DNA of 64,000 nucleotides from Epichloe hybrida (taxonomy: Eukaryota; Ascomycota; Sordariomycetes; Hypocreales; Clavicipitaceae), in contig JAFEKR010000008.1 in NCBI GenBank assembly GCA_019022495.1, positions 2,356,001-2,420,000 on the forward strand, in the 5' to 3' direction. The position numbers and the translations under genes were made by a program. A model generated the notes under the pieces. The model searched no databases. It was given only the letters and a program-made list of their open reading frames with translations, and was not told where the DNA came from. The first letter of the stretch is position 1. Every line of letters starts with the position of its first letter. Of this stretch, positions 22,201 to 33,128 are shown in pieces.

Positions 22201-23249
22201 TTCCTTAATCTTACTAATAGGGCTATTGCGAGGATAAGACATTAGCTTGCGTGTTAAATTATTAGGGCTTATATAAGAATAGCCTGTTTCCCTTTATCCT
22301 TACACCCTTAGATTATAAGGCATGACTTTTTATAGGGTTTTATTATCTTGCCTTTAATCTTATTAATAATTTAGGAATTAAAGATTCGAATCCTACTATA
22401 TTCTTCCTTATTAAACATAATGAATTTAAATACACCTTACTTAATTAGAGTATTAATCTCCGCTTTTATTAATAGCTTAAATAGTTCGCTAGGGGTCTTA
22501 ATAATTCCTTCCTTATGTAGTTTAATTATAAGAGCTAGGTTACTATATTCTTTTACTAATAGGAAGGTATTAGTACCTTAAGGCATTATAGGAGGGTTTT
22601 TCTATAGCCTTCCATATCCTTATTTTAATAGTATTAGTAGCACTATATTCTTATTACAGGCCTCTTACCCTTTTTCTCCTTTCTCTTTACTAGGCTTTGC
22701 TATTTTCTTTACACTAGGATTATTATAGTAAGGCTTAACGGATATTAACCTAAAGGTCTTTAGGCCTCTAGGTATATTAAGTATATAGCTTTCTCTAGTA
22801 ATTACTAGTAGCTTATATAGACCTGCCTATCCCTTACCTTCTTACTAGACCTTAACCTTTAATCTAAGTAGTAAGCTAAGGGTCTTTAAGGTATTTAGGC
22901 TATTATATTTAGTAAGGGCCTTATTAACCTTCTAGATAGCGTAAAGTCTCTTAATCTCTTTAGTAGCCTTCTATACTATAATTATATACTATATAATATT
23001 AGGTAATAGTAAGGACTTATTTATTATACATAGGTAAGCTCTAAAGATAAGGAGGGTTAGGATAAGACTATTAGGGCCTGTGGTGTTATTTAAGGCCTTA
23101 ATTACTATTTAAAGGGCAACAGGTTCTAGTATTATAGGGTATTCGCATCTAATTATATTATAGGCTCTTTAGAGTAGCTTATAATACCTTTTAACCTTCC
23201 CTATACTATAGTGTGCCTTAATAGGGACTTCCTTAATTAAAATTAATAT

Positions 23250-23660
23250 TAAAGCTACGAATTATCTAAATTTATTACTATGAAAGTTCGTTCTAGTATC
23301 TATAATAATAAAGTCTAGGGGGCCTAGGTAAGCATTAATCTAGTATATTTGGAGGGCTTCCTAGGTTATTTTTGTAGAGATATTATTAAGGAATTTCGCT
23401 ATGTTAAACGCTATAGCCATATCTATAGCGTGGAGTGTAAGGTAGTTGCTATCTAGGTAAAAGATATTTACTATTACTTTATAATTAAAGCTATACTTAT
23501 TCTTAAGGGTAAACTTAAAGTAATTAGGGCTATTTATATATATTTAGTATTAGTAGCAGATTCTTATTAGCTTCCTAATAGCTTTAATGTTAATATTATG
23601 CCCTAATTTACAAAGAACCTTATGTAAACGTTAGATTAATAAATACCTAAAGTAGCGGTG
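23250..23660 (-). pseudogene. Copia integrase remnant
   Basis: Minus-strand reading shows a GAG-pre-integrase-like QRLHKVLCKLGHNI segment, then YLDSNYLTLHAIDMAIAF, then KITWEALQIYWINAYLGP and DFIIIDTRTNF. The first and second DDE aspartates appear to lie in YLDS or HAID and in IIID. Several frame stops are present. Its position between gag and RT defines the element as Ty1/copia rather than Ty3. Confidence 0.8.
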
Positions 23661-26600
23661 TAGTTACTATAGCTTGCCTTCTATAAGGTAGCTCTAAGCA
23701 ACTACTTCTTCTTTTTATATAAGAAGCATCTAGGCATACCCCTATTTACATACGATAGGTACTTTAATGTTTCCTTGTTATAGTGTGTTCTTAGAGATAT
23801 TAAAGTTAATCTTTAAATAGTCTATATTATTAAAGGATAAGAGAAATAGAGTGTTTATAGGAATAACCTAAAAGAGAATATTTCTAAAGGGGGTAGGCAT
23901 ATTAGCTAATCTAAGCGCGATAATTAGGTCTCCCGCGCTAAATCTAACTAATGCCTTCTTCTTTATTAATTTATTAAGCTATAATGTAAGTATTTAATAT
24001 TATAAAGCAAGAAATTAAGGGTGCCTTACTATAGAGAACTTTACGGCTCCTGTATTAGGCATAATCCCTTAGAATATTACATAGGAATAGCAATCTTCTA
24101 ATATAAATATTACTACGGCTTTGTTTATAAGTTCCTGCTAAAAGGGGTTTTCTTTACTTAGGCTATAATATACTACTTGCCTTATTAGGAATTAAACCAT
24201 TTTCTCGCCATTAATATAGGTTCTATATGTAAAGAAGCTTATAAGTACTAGCCTATCTATATTATTAGGGCTATTATTAAATCCAATGCTCTTTATATAC
24301 TAAGTGATTTTATTATTAATAAGGGGTTAGGACTTATGTTCTCCCTTATACTAAGTAAGGAATAAATAATATAAGTTATTAGTTAGATCTATAAGGTAGT
24401 GGTTCTTAAAGTATTAAAACGCCTTCTTATAGTTCTCTTTAGGGTGCTTAGATAACTAGCATCCTTCCTTGCTATATATATAGCACTTCTTTATATAAGG
24501 AGTACCTTCTCTTCCTTATGGTTTTAAGGGGTATTAGGTCTTTTTTCTATTCCTATTATATCTTTAGTTAGTCTAGAATTACTCTAGGGTTATAGCTTTA
24601 GTTAGGAACTATTAATAGTTCTTCTTCTCTTCCTTAATAAAATAAAGGGTTATTCTAATCTATTTATAGAACTTTTATAGTCTATTTAGCGGATTTATAA
24701 TTACTTCTCTATACTCTAGAATACTATAATAGGCTCTAATAAGTTAATTCTAGAGTGCCCTTTTAGTTTAGCTTACTTTAGGCACTACTTATTATAAGAT
24801 AGCTAGTCTTTCTATAAGTTTATTAAAGTATTTAATTATTAACTTACTTAGGTTATTATTTATTATTTCTTATAAGGAAGTATTATTCTACTCTAGTAAA
24901 TATCTTTACTATATATCCTTAGTTTTAAATTATTCTCTTATATAGCTAATAAGCATAGGGAGATCTTATAGTTATTTAGGTTTAGAGAGGTAGTTTATAT
25001 AGTATTATAGTACTTTACCTTTAAGTATAACCTTAAAAGCATAACTAGCTTATTTAAGCTAGATATTAAGTAACTTATACTTTCTATAGAATATTTAAAG
25101 CTTTAATTTAAGAATATTATAGTTATTAGCGCTATAGAGTTATTCTTTAGGGTATACCTTAGATAGGTTAATAATTTACTTTAGTAAAGGTCTCTAGGTC
25201 TATAGGGGTCCTCTAGGTGTTTCCCTTTATATTTATAAAAGGGGTAGTAAGGTCTTTAGGAAGTAAGAGGGTAGCTTTATAGGTAGTACCCTTAGGGCTT
25301 ATTATTCCCTCTAATCCTTCTTTTCCTTATATTAGGGAGGAGGAATTATAGCTCTTTAAGCTATACTAATAGGGGCACTACTAGCCCTAGATAGTATAGG
25401 TTGCCTCTATTAGTAACTCTCTTACTTAGGGGTATTATTAGTAGTATTACTAGGGTAATACTATTAACTTACCTCTAGTAAAGGTATAGGTAAGGGAGTT
25501 ACCTATAGATGCTTGTAAATAGTATTCTTAGGTAGTCTTAACTCTAGGTTAATTAACCTTCCTAGGGGAGATTAGCTAGGCCTTCCTAGAGGGGATTAAC
25601 TTAGTCTTCCTAAGGGAGTCTAGCTTATTAATCCTTTTAATAGTAATTATACTAATAAATAGGGTAATAGGGTAGGTTACCTAGTTCTAATATTACTATT
25701 ATCTAGTAAGTTATAAAAGAACTCTTTATTTTATAAGTTCTTTTAGAAGCCTATATACTTTTTCCTAGCCTCTTTAATTTCTTTAAGAGTTTAAAATCTA
25801 AATTCTTCTTAGTTTACTACTTCTTTAAGGTTATTTACTATCTTAATGCCTTTTCTAATAGTTATATACACTCTATTATAAAGGAGATAGTCTTAAAGTT
25901 TATTTTATAAAAGGTCTCTCCCTTTTACAAACTTATCCCTTAATTATTTATAGAAGTTATTACTAAATTTAGAGAATAGTGTTTTTCTAAATAACCCTTA
26001 CTCCTTATATTATTTAGTCTTTATAAGGATATAGAGACTTATTTCCTTAGGTATTATTATCTCTTTATATTTAGAACTTCCTATTTATTAAAGTAGTTTT
26101 TCTATAATATATTATTAAAGCCTTATAGAAATATAAGGGTATAGGTTAGTATAAACAGGGGTTTTTCCTTTATTAAGGTATTTATTATTATCTCCTGTTT
26201 TAACGCCTTCTATAGCATTATTATAGCTATTAGTCTCGCTAGGAACTCTAAATTAACTAGAGGTCCTAGATAGTCTAGCTGCATTTAATATTCTAATTAA
26301 TTAAGGGAGGTAAATCTTATAATATAAGGAGAGAAAGGGGTATAACTATAATTATATAATATATTTTAGATATAAAGGATTACGAGGTGAGGTAGTTAAC
26401 TTTAAATACATAATAGAACATATAATAAAGAAAGATAAGGGGATAGCTTAGCTACTAGCATTAAACCTTTCTTTGTTATTTTAAAGTCTATATAAATATA
26501 GATATTAATACTAAAGTAAGAAGAGAGCTATATTATACCTTTCTATTAGTATAACTTATTATTAAACATAGCCCTCCTATTTTATAAGGCAAGTTATTAT

Positions 26601-26686
26601 TAGATAAGCTACCTTTTCTAATTAACCTTACTAATCTACGGTGTTTAAAGACTACGTAGTTATCTATAAAGGTAACCACTAATTAG

Positions 26687-26993
26687 TATTAGATTCATAG
26701 GGTATTAAATTTAATATAATATAATTGTGAGCCTAAAGAATAGTATTATTATTGATTATTTATTCTAGGCTACGTTATCTGTTATTATAATTAATTAAGT
26801 TATAGGAAAAGAGAGGTAAAAAGCTAGAAGTTATAATATATAAAGGGAAAAGGGGTTACGCGTTTATGTCCCTACATTTCCTAGCTAATCAATGTGCTAG
26901 GTTGTGGGTCACGTGTAGGGTCCGCGCGCGGCCTGAGCTTCTGCCAGGTAATTGCGGCTGCGACGCGCGATTGATATCACCTTTGTTCCAACA
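26687..26993 (-). repeat. Right LTR (5' LTR of the minus-strand copia element)
   Basis: 307 bp beginning TATTAGATTCATAG and ending TTGTTCCAACA. About 42 differences from the left LTR were counted by eye, all transitions and no indels. Here the outer (right) third is GC-preserved and the inner third is mutated, the mirror image of the left LTR. The bases left of it (CTAATTAGTGGTTACC on the minus strand) are where the primer-binding site should be, but I cannot match them to a tRNA. Confidence 0.95.
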
Positions 26994-26998
26994 ATTAC
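26994..26998. repeat. Right 5-bp target-site duplication of the copia element
   Basis: ATTAC follows the CCAACA end of the right LTR and equals the 5 bases before the left LTR. Confidence 0.92.
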
Positions 26999-27489
26999 CT
27001 TATAGAAAATACAGTTATCATCTTTAAGAAGATTAATAAATTTTTATATTAATATTCCTAGGTAATATTATATAAGGCGTAGCTAACGCTAGATATAAAA
27101 AACATCCAGGCTAGTAACATAGACCTTAGGGTGCTCCTATATAATTTAGCCTATAATTTACTTTATTAATAATATACTAAGCTTACTAAGGTTTTTTACC
27201 TTTATCTAAAGGAGCGAAAGGCTAAATTTCTCTTAACTTTAAAGTTATAGTATACTAGAATCTAACAGAGAAATAACCAGATTATGATTATATAAGTTTT
27301 GCTTAACTAAAGGAACTTACACTTTCTTGTGTTAATTATATTATACTTACGCGATAAAAGGGCATTATAATTTTTGTAAGGAGGTTCTATAAATGCCTGT
27401 ATTAGTGCTAAAAGGCCTGTATTAGCTACTATACTAATATTAAAGTTTAAATAAATCTCTCTTACTAGTTTGCTATAAATAACTACCAC
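26999..27489 (-). pseudogene. Probable N-terminal part of the MULE transposase, separated by the copia insertion
   Basis: An ATG at 27489 opens a 60-codon minus-strand frame with ALLSRKYNIINTRK, which vaguely resembles the DIYN-type segment before the MULE core; it then meets stops. This is the correct side and strand to be upstream of the catalytic segment at 19,750-20,184. The assignment rests mainly on position. Confidence 0.45.
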
Positions 27490-27731
27490 CAGACTTAACT
27501 ATAATAAATCCCTTGCTTACTTACATATTTTAAATAGCGTTAATTATAGCTTCTATAGTAAAGTAAAATAGCTGTATCTCTAGGAATAACATAATAGCGG
27601 AAGAATAAAAGGAAGTAATTATTATGGTGTTACGATATGTAATGTTAAGAGGTTATAGGTTGGTTTGCCTGTAATGATGCGGGCTATATTATAATAGGCG
27701 GTGAGATACGGCAATATTAATTGTTGCTATA

Positions 27732-27848
27732 GCTACGAAGATTAATAGACGTAAGCCACACTAAAAACAGGTGGGCGGGTCGTCTATCCCGATTAGGACT
27801 AACGGCAGATGCGTAATCAATTTTTGACAGATGCGTGTTTAGGCGTCC
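27732..27848 (-). repeat. Right terminal inverted repeat of the MULE (117 bp)
   Basis: Reverse complement of 18111-18227 at 113 of 117 positions by eye. The four differences are toward A/T in this copy (on the repeat strand: G to A twice and C to T twice), which fits light RIP. Confidence 0.95.
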
Positions 27849-27857
27849 CTTTCCTTG
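27849..27857. repeat. Right 9-bp target-site duplication of the MULE
   Basis: CTTTCCTTG, identical to 18102-18110. It marks the outer limit of the nested transposon; normal GC content resumes here. Confidence 0.9.
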
Positions 27858-28332
27858 GGCAGGAACAAGAAAGAAATGACGCTTTCGGTCGTCCCTCGTC
27901 CCTCGTCTCTGGTCTCTCGTCTCTGGTGCGGTGCATCTGCATCGTGTCAGCGTCCTGAAATCCTGAATTCTGAACCCGTATGTATCCTGCCTTGTCTGCA
28001 AGTCGCGTCTGCAGCCGCCTCCAAATAATGGACCGAAGCAGCCAGCCAGAGCCGAGCCAACCAGCCTGTTCCAGCCAGACCAGACCAGACCGGACCGGAC
28101 CAGACCAAGACGTCTCCAAGCGCTTCAATCTTCCTTGTTTCCTTCCCATTCATTCCCGTTTCTCCAAACTCCAAGGCTGAAGTCTGAATGCACGCTGATA
28201 AAAAGATGAAATAAAACATCGGCCCACTCTTCTTCCTCGTCGCATCTGGTCTTGTCCGACGTCGCCCGCCAGCTCCACTGACGAGACCAAGAGCTAGTTT
28301 GCTGCGCAGACGGAGTGAGACTCGACTTTGGT

Positions 28333-28372
<40 letters not shown>

Positions 28373-28729
28373 CTCCTCGGATGAAACTCCGGGGCCCGGC
28401 ATCGAGTTTGCTCGCCGTCAGCTCTGGCGGCTTGTTGGCCTACACCAGACCAGACCGTAACGCACACCGCTTGACATCTGAATCGAAAATCGGATCGGGA
28501 CTGGGGTTCACAACGCCGTGCCCTGTTTTATTTTTCTGTTTTTTATTTCTATTTTTTATATATAAATCCTAACCTACCGCTTTTTGGGTTCCGGGGCATT
28601 TATTGAATGATTTGATTTGGTCATCCCATATATCGTCCGAACCTTGGTTGTTTTATTCCTTGTTTCCAGACCATTGTTCTCATCAACTCCCCTCGACGTC
28701 ACCCGCAACCCGTGCGGCGCCCATGTTCG
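27858..28729. other. Promoter region of the SprT-like gene with a CGT microsatellite
   Basis: It contains short direct repeats of a GTCCCTCGTC/GTCTCTGGTC type near 27890-27925, repeated CCAGACCAGACC/CGGACC motifs near 28070-28105, and a CGT trinucleotide run at about 28334-28370 (12 units). No coding frame is convincing. Confidence 0.5.
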
Positions 28730-30184
28730 ATGGCGTTTTGGGTTGTAGGCGGTGGTACTGGCGGCACTCCGCTTCATGATAACGTTGCTGGTCTTCGATC
28801 CGGTGCCGACGGCGACGAAGGTTATTTTAATCTTCAGGATCGATCGACGAGCTGTCACTGGCATGATGGCGGAAATATACACACGCACTACGACCATGAA
28901 TGCCATGTCCACATGGAACAACCGCAGCCGCAACCGCAACCACAACATCAACCACAACATCAACAACGTCACGACCATCACCACCACCGCCATGCCGAGT
29001 CGGTGCCCATCCGAAACCTCGCATTTCTCGTGATCCGAGAAGGCAGCGGCCACGGCCACATTCACGACCACATTCACGACCACATTAGCCATGACCACAT
29101 TCACAACTTCAACCAGACCAACGGCTACCATCATACCCCAACGCCCTCACCTTCGCCCTCACCAAAGCCATATCTGCCCAGTGAGTCTCCTGGCATCCAC
29201 TCCCCCCATGCCAACATTCCCATTCCTACAGTTCTTGAACGCACCGAGTCTGGCCATTCCATCTCCTCGGACACTTCGGCGCATCATCATCATCACCACC
29301 TCCACCACCACCACCACCACTCGCCGCTTCCCTCAGACACCTCTCTTCTCGAAGATGTCCAGGCCGCCCGCCTCGTCCGCGATCACATTGCTCTCTACCG
29401 CCGGCGCTACCCGGACTCGCAACCAGAGCGCATTCTCCGCGCCCTCATCAACCCCAAATCCCGAGGCGCCGACTTTCCCCTCGACAACGACGCCCTCCGC
29501 AGCATCTTTTCTGCCGCCAACGAGCTCTTCTTTGCCTCCCGACTCACACGTCGCGTCACTTGGGACTGGAGCCATTCCGCATCGGAACAGTACGAGAACC
29601 ACATTGTCGGCACGACGGCCCTCCGAAGAAGTGCCCGTTTCGGCGGCTGGGAAACGTTGATCGTATTGTCTTCCCCCATTCTCCGCGACACCAAGTACAA
29701 CCGACGCCTGCTCATCTCCACCTTTTTGCACGAAATGATGCACAGCTTCATGTTTGTCACGTGTGGCTTGAAAGCAAAGGAGTGCGGCGGCCACACCAAG
29801 GGCTTCCATCAAATTGCCGGCATCATCGACGACTGGGCAGGCAAGGACTGTTTGCACTTGAGGGACATGGAGGCCGATTTGGCAAGGTGGCGCGGAAATG
29901 ACTTTCCTGCTTCCTGCGGCGCTGGTGCCGGCGCTGGAGGTGACGCCAGTAATCATGGCAACGCCGACAACCACGGGTCGGCAGAGCCCCATTTGGAATT
30001 CAGCAAGTATGATGACCCGCTGCATCTGGAGCAAGTCACTGGATCGTGGGACAAGAGACATATTTCGAGCAAGCATGAGCCTCATCTCTTGCGCCCGTCT
30101 ATACCACAGAGGCATGCTTCCCAGGAGGAATGGCAGTGGTATGAGCGGGAAGACTTTGGGGAGAGGCAGCAGTACGTTGCGTAG
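28730..30184 (+). CDS. SprT-like zinc metalloprotease with a very His-rich N-terminal half, 484 aa
   Basis: Single frame from ATG 28730 to TAG 30184. The C-terminal half has the SprT-like core: LRSIFSAANELFFASRL, WDWS, then STFLHEMMHSFMF with the HExxH zinc-binding motif at about residues 336-340, then HTKGFHQIAGIIDDW, whose later histidines could supply the third ligand. SprT/Spartan-family proteases act on DNA-protein crosslinks or in the nucleus; whether this fungal member does is inferred. Residues about 35-190 are unusual: HDHHHHRH, repeated HDHI units and runs of six histidines, with Pro/Ser spacers. The start is uncertain because the N-terminal region is low complexity; an in-frame ATG at 28913 is an alternative. 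No PIP box, UBZ finger or membrane helix is visible. Confidence 0.85.
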   Translation: MAFWVVGGGTGGTPLHDNVAGLRSGADGDEGYFNLQDRSTSCHWHDGGNIHTHYDHECHVHMEQPQPQPQPQHQPQHQQRHDHHHHRHAESVPIRNLAFLVIREGSGHGHIHDHIHDHISHDHIHNFNQTNGYHHTPTPSPSPSPKPYLPSESPGIHSPHANIPIPTVLERTESGHSISSDTSAHHHHHHLHHHHHHSPLPSDTSLLEDVQAARLVRDHIALYRRRYPDSQPERILRALINPKSRGADFPLDNDALRSIFSAANELFFASRLTRRVTWDWSHSASEQYENHIVGTTALRRSARFGGWETLIVLSSPILRDTKYNRRLLISTFLHEMMHSFMFVTCGLKAKECGGHTKGFHQIAGIIDDWAGKDCLHLRDMEADLARWRGNDFPASCGAGAGAGGDASNHGNADNHGSAEPHLEFSKYDDPLHLEQVTGSWDKRHISSKHEPHLLRPSIPQRHASQEEWQWYEREDFGERQQYVA

Positions 30185-30433
30185 ACCCAGCATGTGCCGA
30201 ACTGTGTGCTACACACATGACGGCACGAGACGCGTTTACTCACAGTGGTGTTGGGGGGCTTTGTCTGCTATTCAATTTGTTTCGTCCAAATTTTCTGCTT
30301 CTTTTTTCCCCTTTCCCCCCCTCCCTAAGTGATGGGTGCATGGTACGGTGCACTGGACAAGGCCACATACTAGGCGTCAAGCGGGCAACCCATGTCGTTT
30401 CTCAAGGACGGGTTCATCATGTATAGATCCATT

Positions 30434-30766
30434 TTAATAAGCATTTATAGCATTAAAGCGTCTGATAGGTCTGCCTCGCCGGTCAATGCCAGGGTTGATG
30501 GGCCATGTTACAATACATTCGGAGTTGAGGGTTTGAGAGACGGCTTCGTTTTGGAAATCAGTGGCTAGGTAGTTGATGTTCGTCATGTCTACCTGGCCTG
30601 TCCCAACGTTCCATTTCTGAACACGCACACGTTTGTTGTATGCAGACAGGCCCTCGCCCTCATGGCTGCTCCGTCGTGGGTGGCCGCTGGGCTGATTTAG
30701 CTGGTCGGACAAATCTCGTGTCAGAAGGGCCGAGTTTCAAATCGTAGTTTCTCCCCCGCTCACCAT
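30434..30766 (-). CDS. Putative 89-aa protein with an ATG-only coding first exon
   Basis: The coding frame 30434-30700 (88 codons plus stop) has gene-like codon use but no in-frame ATG. Directly upstream is a good intron 3' end: CTGAC branch, then CCAG at 30701-30704. 63 nt upstream of the junction is ATG followed at once by the donor GTGAGC (ATG at 30764-30766). Splicing joins ATG to CTA and keeps the frame. The product begins MLNQPSGHPRRSSHEGEG and contains NYLATDFQNEAVSQTL and CIVTWPINPGIDRRGRP. It has no signal peptide or membrane helix. I recognise no family. It converges on the SprT-like gene, whose stop is 249 nt away. Confidence 0.5.
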
Positions 30767-31017
30767 GTATTAATCTCGTTGGAATATAATCGACGTGCTA
30801 TGAGAGGATCAGGAATGGGGGTGAAGGGAGATAAAGATATTGTTAACACCGGAGATGCAAACTATGCTTTTTTTTGGTGACAACCATTGTATCCATGTGC
30901 GCCCGTCTTATTACCACCCGTGGCCAAGTGATGAGAAAATATGCGGAGCATCCTTGCACCGCAGTGTACCACGGCGCTATTATCAATTCTCCTCCCCGGC
31001 GAGTTGCCACCGAATTA

Positions 31018-33128
31018 TTAATTTGGGCGAATCTCTGAGCTTGCAATCTCATTTGACAAGTCGGTCGCGTTCGGCCGGCGAAGCAATGGCTCCGACTCGC
31101 CATCGTCGCCAGAATCCTCAACAGCGTTCTCATCGACAAGCAGGTTACTACCAATGAGGGTCTCGTTATCCTCGGTGTCGCTACTTTCCATCGAAGCCGT
31201 CGGCCCGTCGCCCTCGACGACCCAAAAGACAGGGATGGCGCCCAAAACGGCCATGAGGGCCAGGAAGAAATACGCCGTGACAATGTATCCGTGCTTGGCG
31301 CCCCAGGTGAACGCGTACCCGGTGCTCGCGGGGCCGATGGCCCTCCCGAAGCCGCTGAACATGGTGACGAATCCATTCAGGGTGCCCAGGATGCGCAACG
31401 ACGTACACGAATTGGTGAGGAGGATGATGATGGCGGGGAAGGCGACGATGATGGAGAAGGCCTTGAGGCCAAGGACGAAGGAGAGTGCGACCAGGCGCGT
31501 GGTTGGGGTGCCGAACAGGGAAGTGTATGGCGTGAGAATGTAGACGAGCGGCATGACGATGCCTGCATCGTGTCAGCATTGTATTGACATTTACGCACAT
31601 GGCATGGCACACATGGCATGGCACCAGACTTGTGGTGTGTTTGTTATGGGGGAAATGGGTGGTACGTACAGCACGCCTTGTAGCAGTTTAAAACACCCCA
31701 GCGAGTCACCATGGGAGAGAAGAGGACGAACTGCACCACGCCGCATGTGATGCCGTACAGCATGAAGATTGTCCCGATGCGTCCTGATTCCAGGCCGAAT
31801 CCGCCGTTGAAGTAGAATGGGAGCTTTGTGTTCTCGGGAGTGTGCTCCGTGACGGGGTAATTCAGAAACACCGTCACATTTTGATCATAGGCTATAGAGT
31901 GCAATGACAGGAAGAAGTAGGCCAGCGTGATCAGACTCGTCTGGGTCGTGAATATTTCCAGGATCCCCGGCGGAGGCGAGTGGTCGACTTTCTTCTTGTG
32001 CCGGGCCTTGGTGGGTAGCAGAGGAGCCGTGGCTTCGCCATCCACAAAGGACCTTCGTCTCTGGGCGTCGCTGTCGCTGTGGATGACTTGACCTCGGATT
32101 CGACGGGTCATTGCTCGACTGAGGCGCTTCCCGACAGAGAGGCCCCAGTCGCGCTGGTCTCGTTTCGACGCGAGCGTTTCTTGAAGGAAGAGCGTTGCGC
32201 TGGTCACGGAGATGAGGAAGAAGAAGGTGGCGATGAAGTTGGGCAGCGCATAAGGGAACTTTTCAAAGAACCATACTCCTTTGAAGAGCGCGGGGAACTG
32301 TCGCACTGGGTCTGCGAAGAAGCCTCCAAAGGCTGGGCCGGCGACACTGCCTAGACTCCAAACTAGAGGCATGATGCTGAACGCTCGCGGTTGGAGTTCT
32401 TTTTCGGGAACAAGCTCGGCCACCATGGTTCGAATGATGCCAACTGTGCTGGAGTTAGTCGCCAATTCACGATGCGCACTACAACTACACGCAGGTGCCA
32501 GGTTATCTCGAGGCAGAACTGACCGTTTCCATTGCTGGCTCCTTGAACGGCACGTACTGTGATAGCCATGGGCAACGATGTCGACATGCCCCAGGCAATG
32601 AAGCACGTCATTGTGCAGAGCAGCCCAGTAATCAAGCTGGGTTTTCTGCCCCATCGGTCTGCGATCTTTCCCCACGGTACAGCAGCGAAACTTTGGAACA
32701 TAGAAAAGACGGCCGAGGTCAAGCCAGCCCACATTGCGACTTCATTTTCCTCCACGCCCAAATCGCGAACCATCTGGGGGAGGTACGGGTAGATGGACGA
32801 TATGGCGATGGGTTCTGCGAACCTTGCGACGGCTGGAAATGGCGTACATGTTAGCGATGGGTTCTTGTCTTCTCATTTGCGAGGAATCAGTTTGGAGGAG
32901 GTGCGTCACTTTAGGCGACTTGCCCGGATGTATGGCACATGGGCAAAGGCAATATTCGCGTGTGAGAGAAAGACGGGCGAGGGCATCAGGAGTGGCTCGA
33001 ATCTATCCCGAAGTCTTCTATCAAATGAGTCTCGCCAACTTTTGTGCAGTGGTGTCCTCACCTAGAATAATCAACTGCTGCATGGGCAGCTTCGGCCGAG
33101 GCGGCGCTGGTGAGGCGTCATCACTCAT
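31018..33128 (-). CDS. Major facilitator superfamily transporter, 564 aa, four exons
   Basis: Exons are 33062-33128, 32524-32832, 31670-32443 and 31018-31562, joining to 565 codons including stop. The N-terminal part shows LPMQQLIILAVARFAEPIA (helix 1), IYPYLPQM, and the MFS motif A between helices 2 and 3, GKIADRWGRKP. Helices continue through both halves, about twelve in all, with a long polar central loop (ARHKKKVDHSPPP) and an acidic cytosolic tail. The QLIILxxxRFAEPIA opening is typical of the fungal MFS group related to yeast YCR023C and plant zinc-induced facilitator-like proteins. The substrate is unknown. The first exon ends at a GTGAGG donor, and its start ATG is the first in frame. 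Confidence 0.92.

Larger units (their letters stand above)
20190..26993 (-). mobile_element. Full-length Ty1/copia LTR retrotransposon, RIP-degraded, nested in the MULE
   Basis: Two 307-bp LTRs bound a 6,804-bp element flanked by ATTAC duplications. Coding orientation is minus, so the right LTR is the 5' LTR. Conceptual minus-strand translation, ignoring stops, shows GAG-pre-integrase and integrase signals near 23,250-23,660, reverse transcriptase near 21,650-22,200 and RNase H near 21,000-21,170. Integrase before RT is the Ty1/copia order. A purine-rich tract (AAAAGAGAGAAG on the minus strand, 20,504-20,515) adjoins the 3' LTR, as a polypurine tract should. The gag region, about 24,000-26,600, is too degraded for me to read. 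Stops are abundant in every frame, so no product can be made. Confidence 0.95.
18111..27848 (-). mobile_element. RIP-degraded Mutator-like (MULE) DNA transposon, interrupted by a copia element
   Basis: Near-perfect terminal inverted repeats of 117 bp and a 9-bp target duplication define the element. Removing the copia insertion and one copy of its target duplication leaves about 2.93 kb, a normal size for an autonomous MULE. Conceptual minus-strand translation between about 19,750 and 20,184 shows transposase motifs despite stops: a YKVNHFNLPLL segment after the first catalytic Asp, EDYEAY, and PRVIITDF with the second catalytic Asp. The interior is strongly AT- and TpA-rich with stops in all frames, as expected from RIP. 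The element is defective as it stands. Confidence 0.92.
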
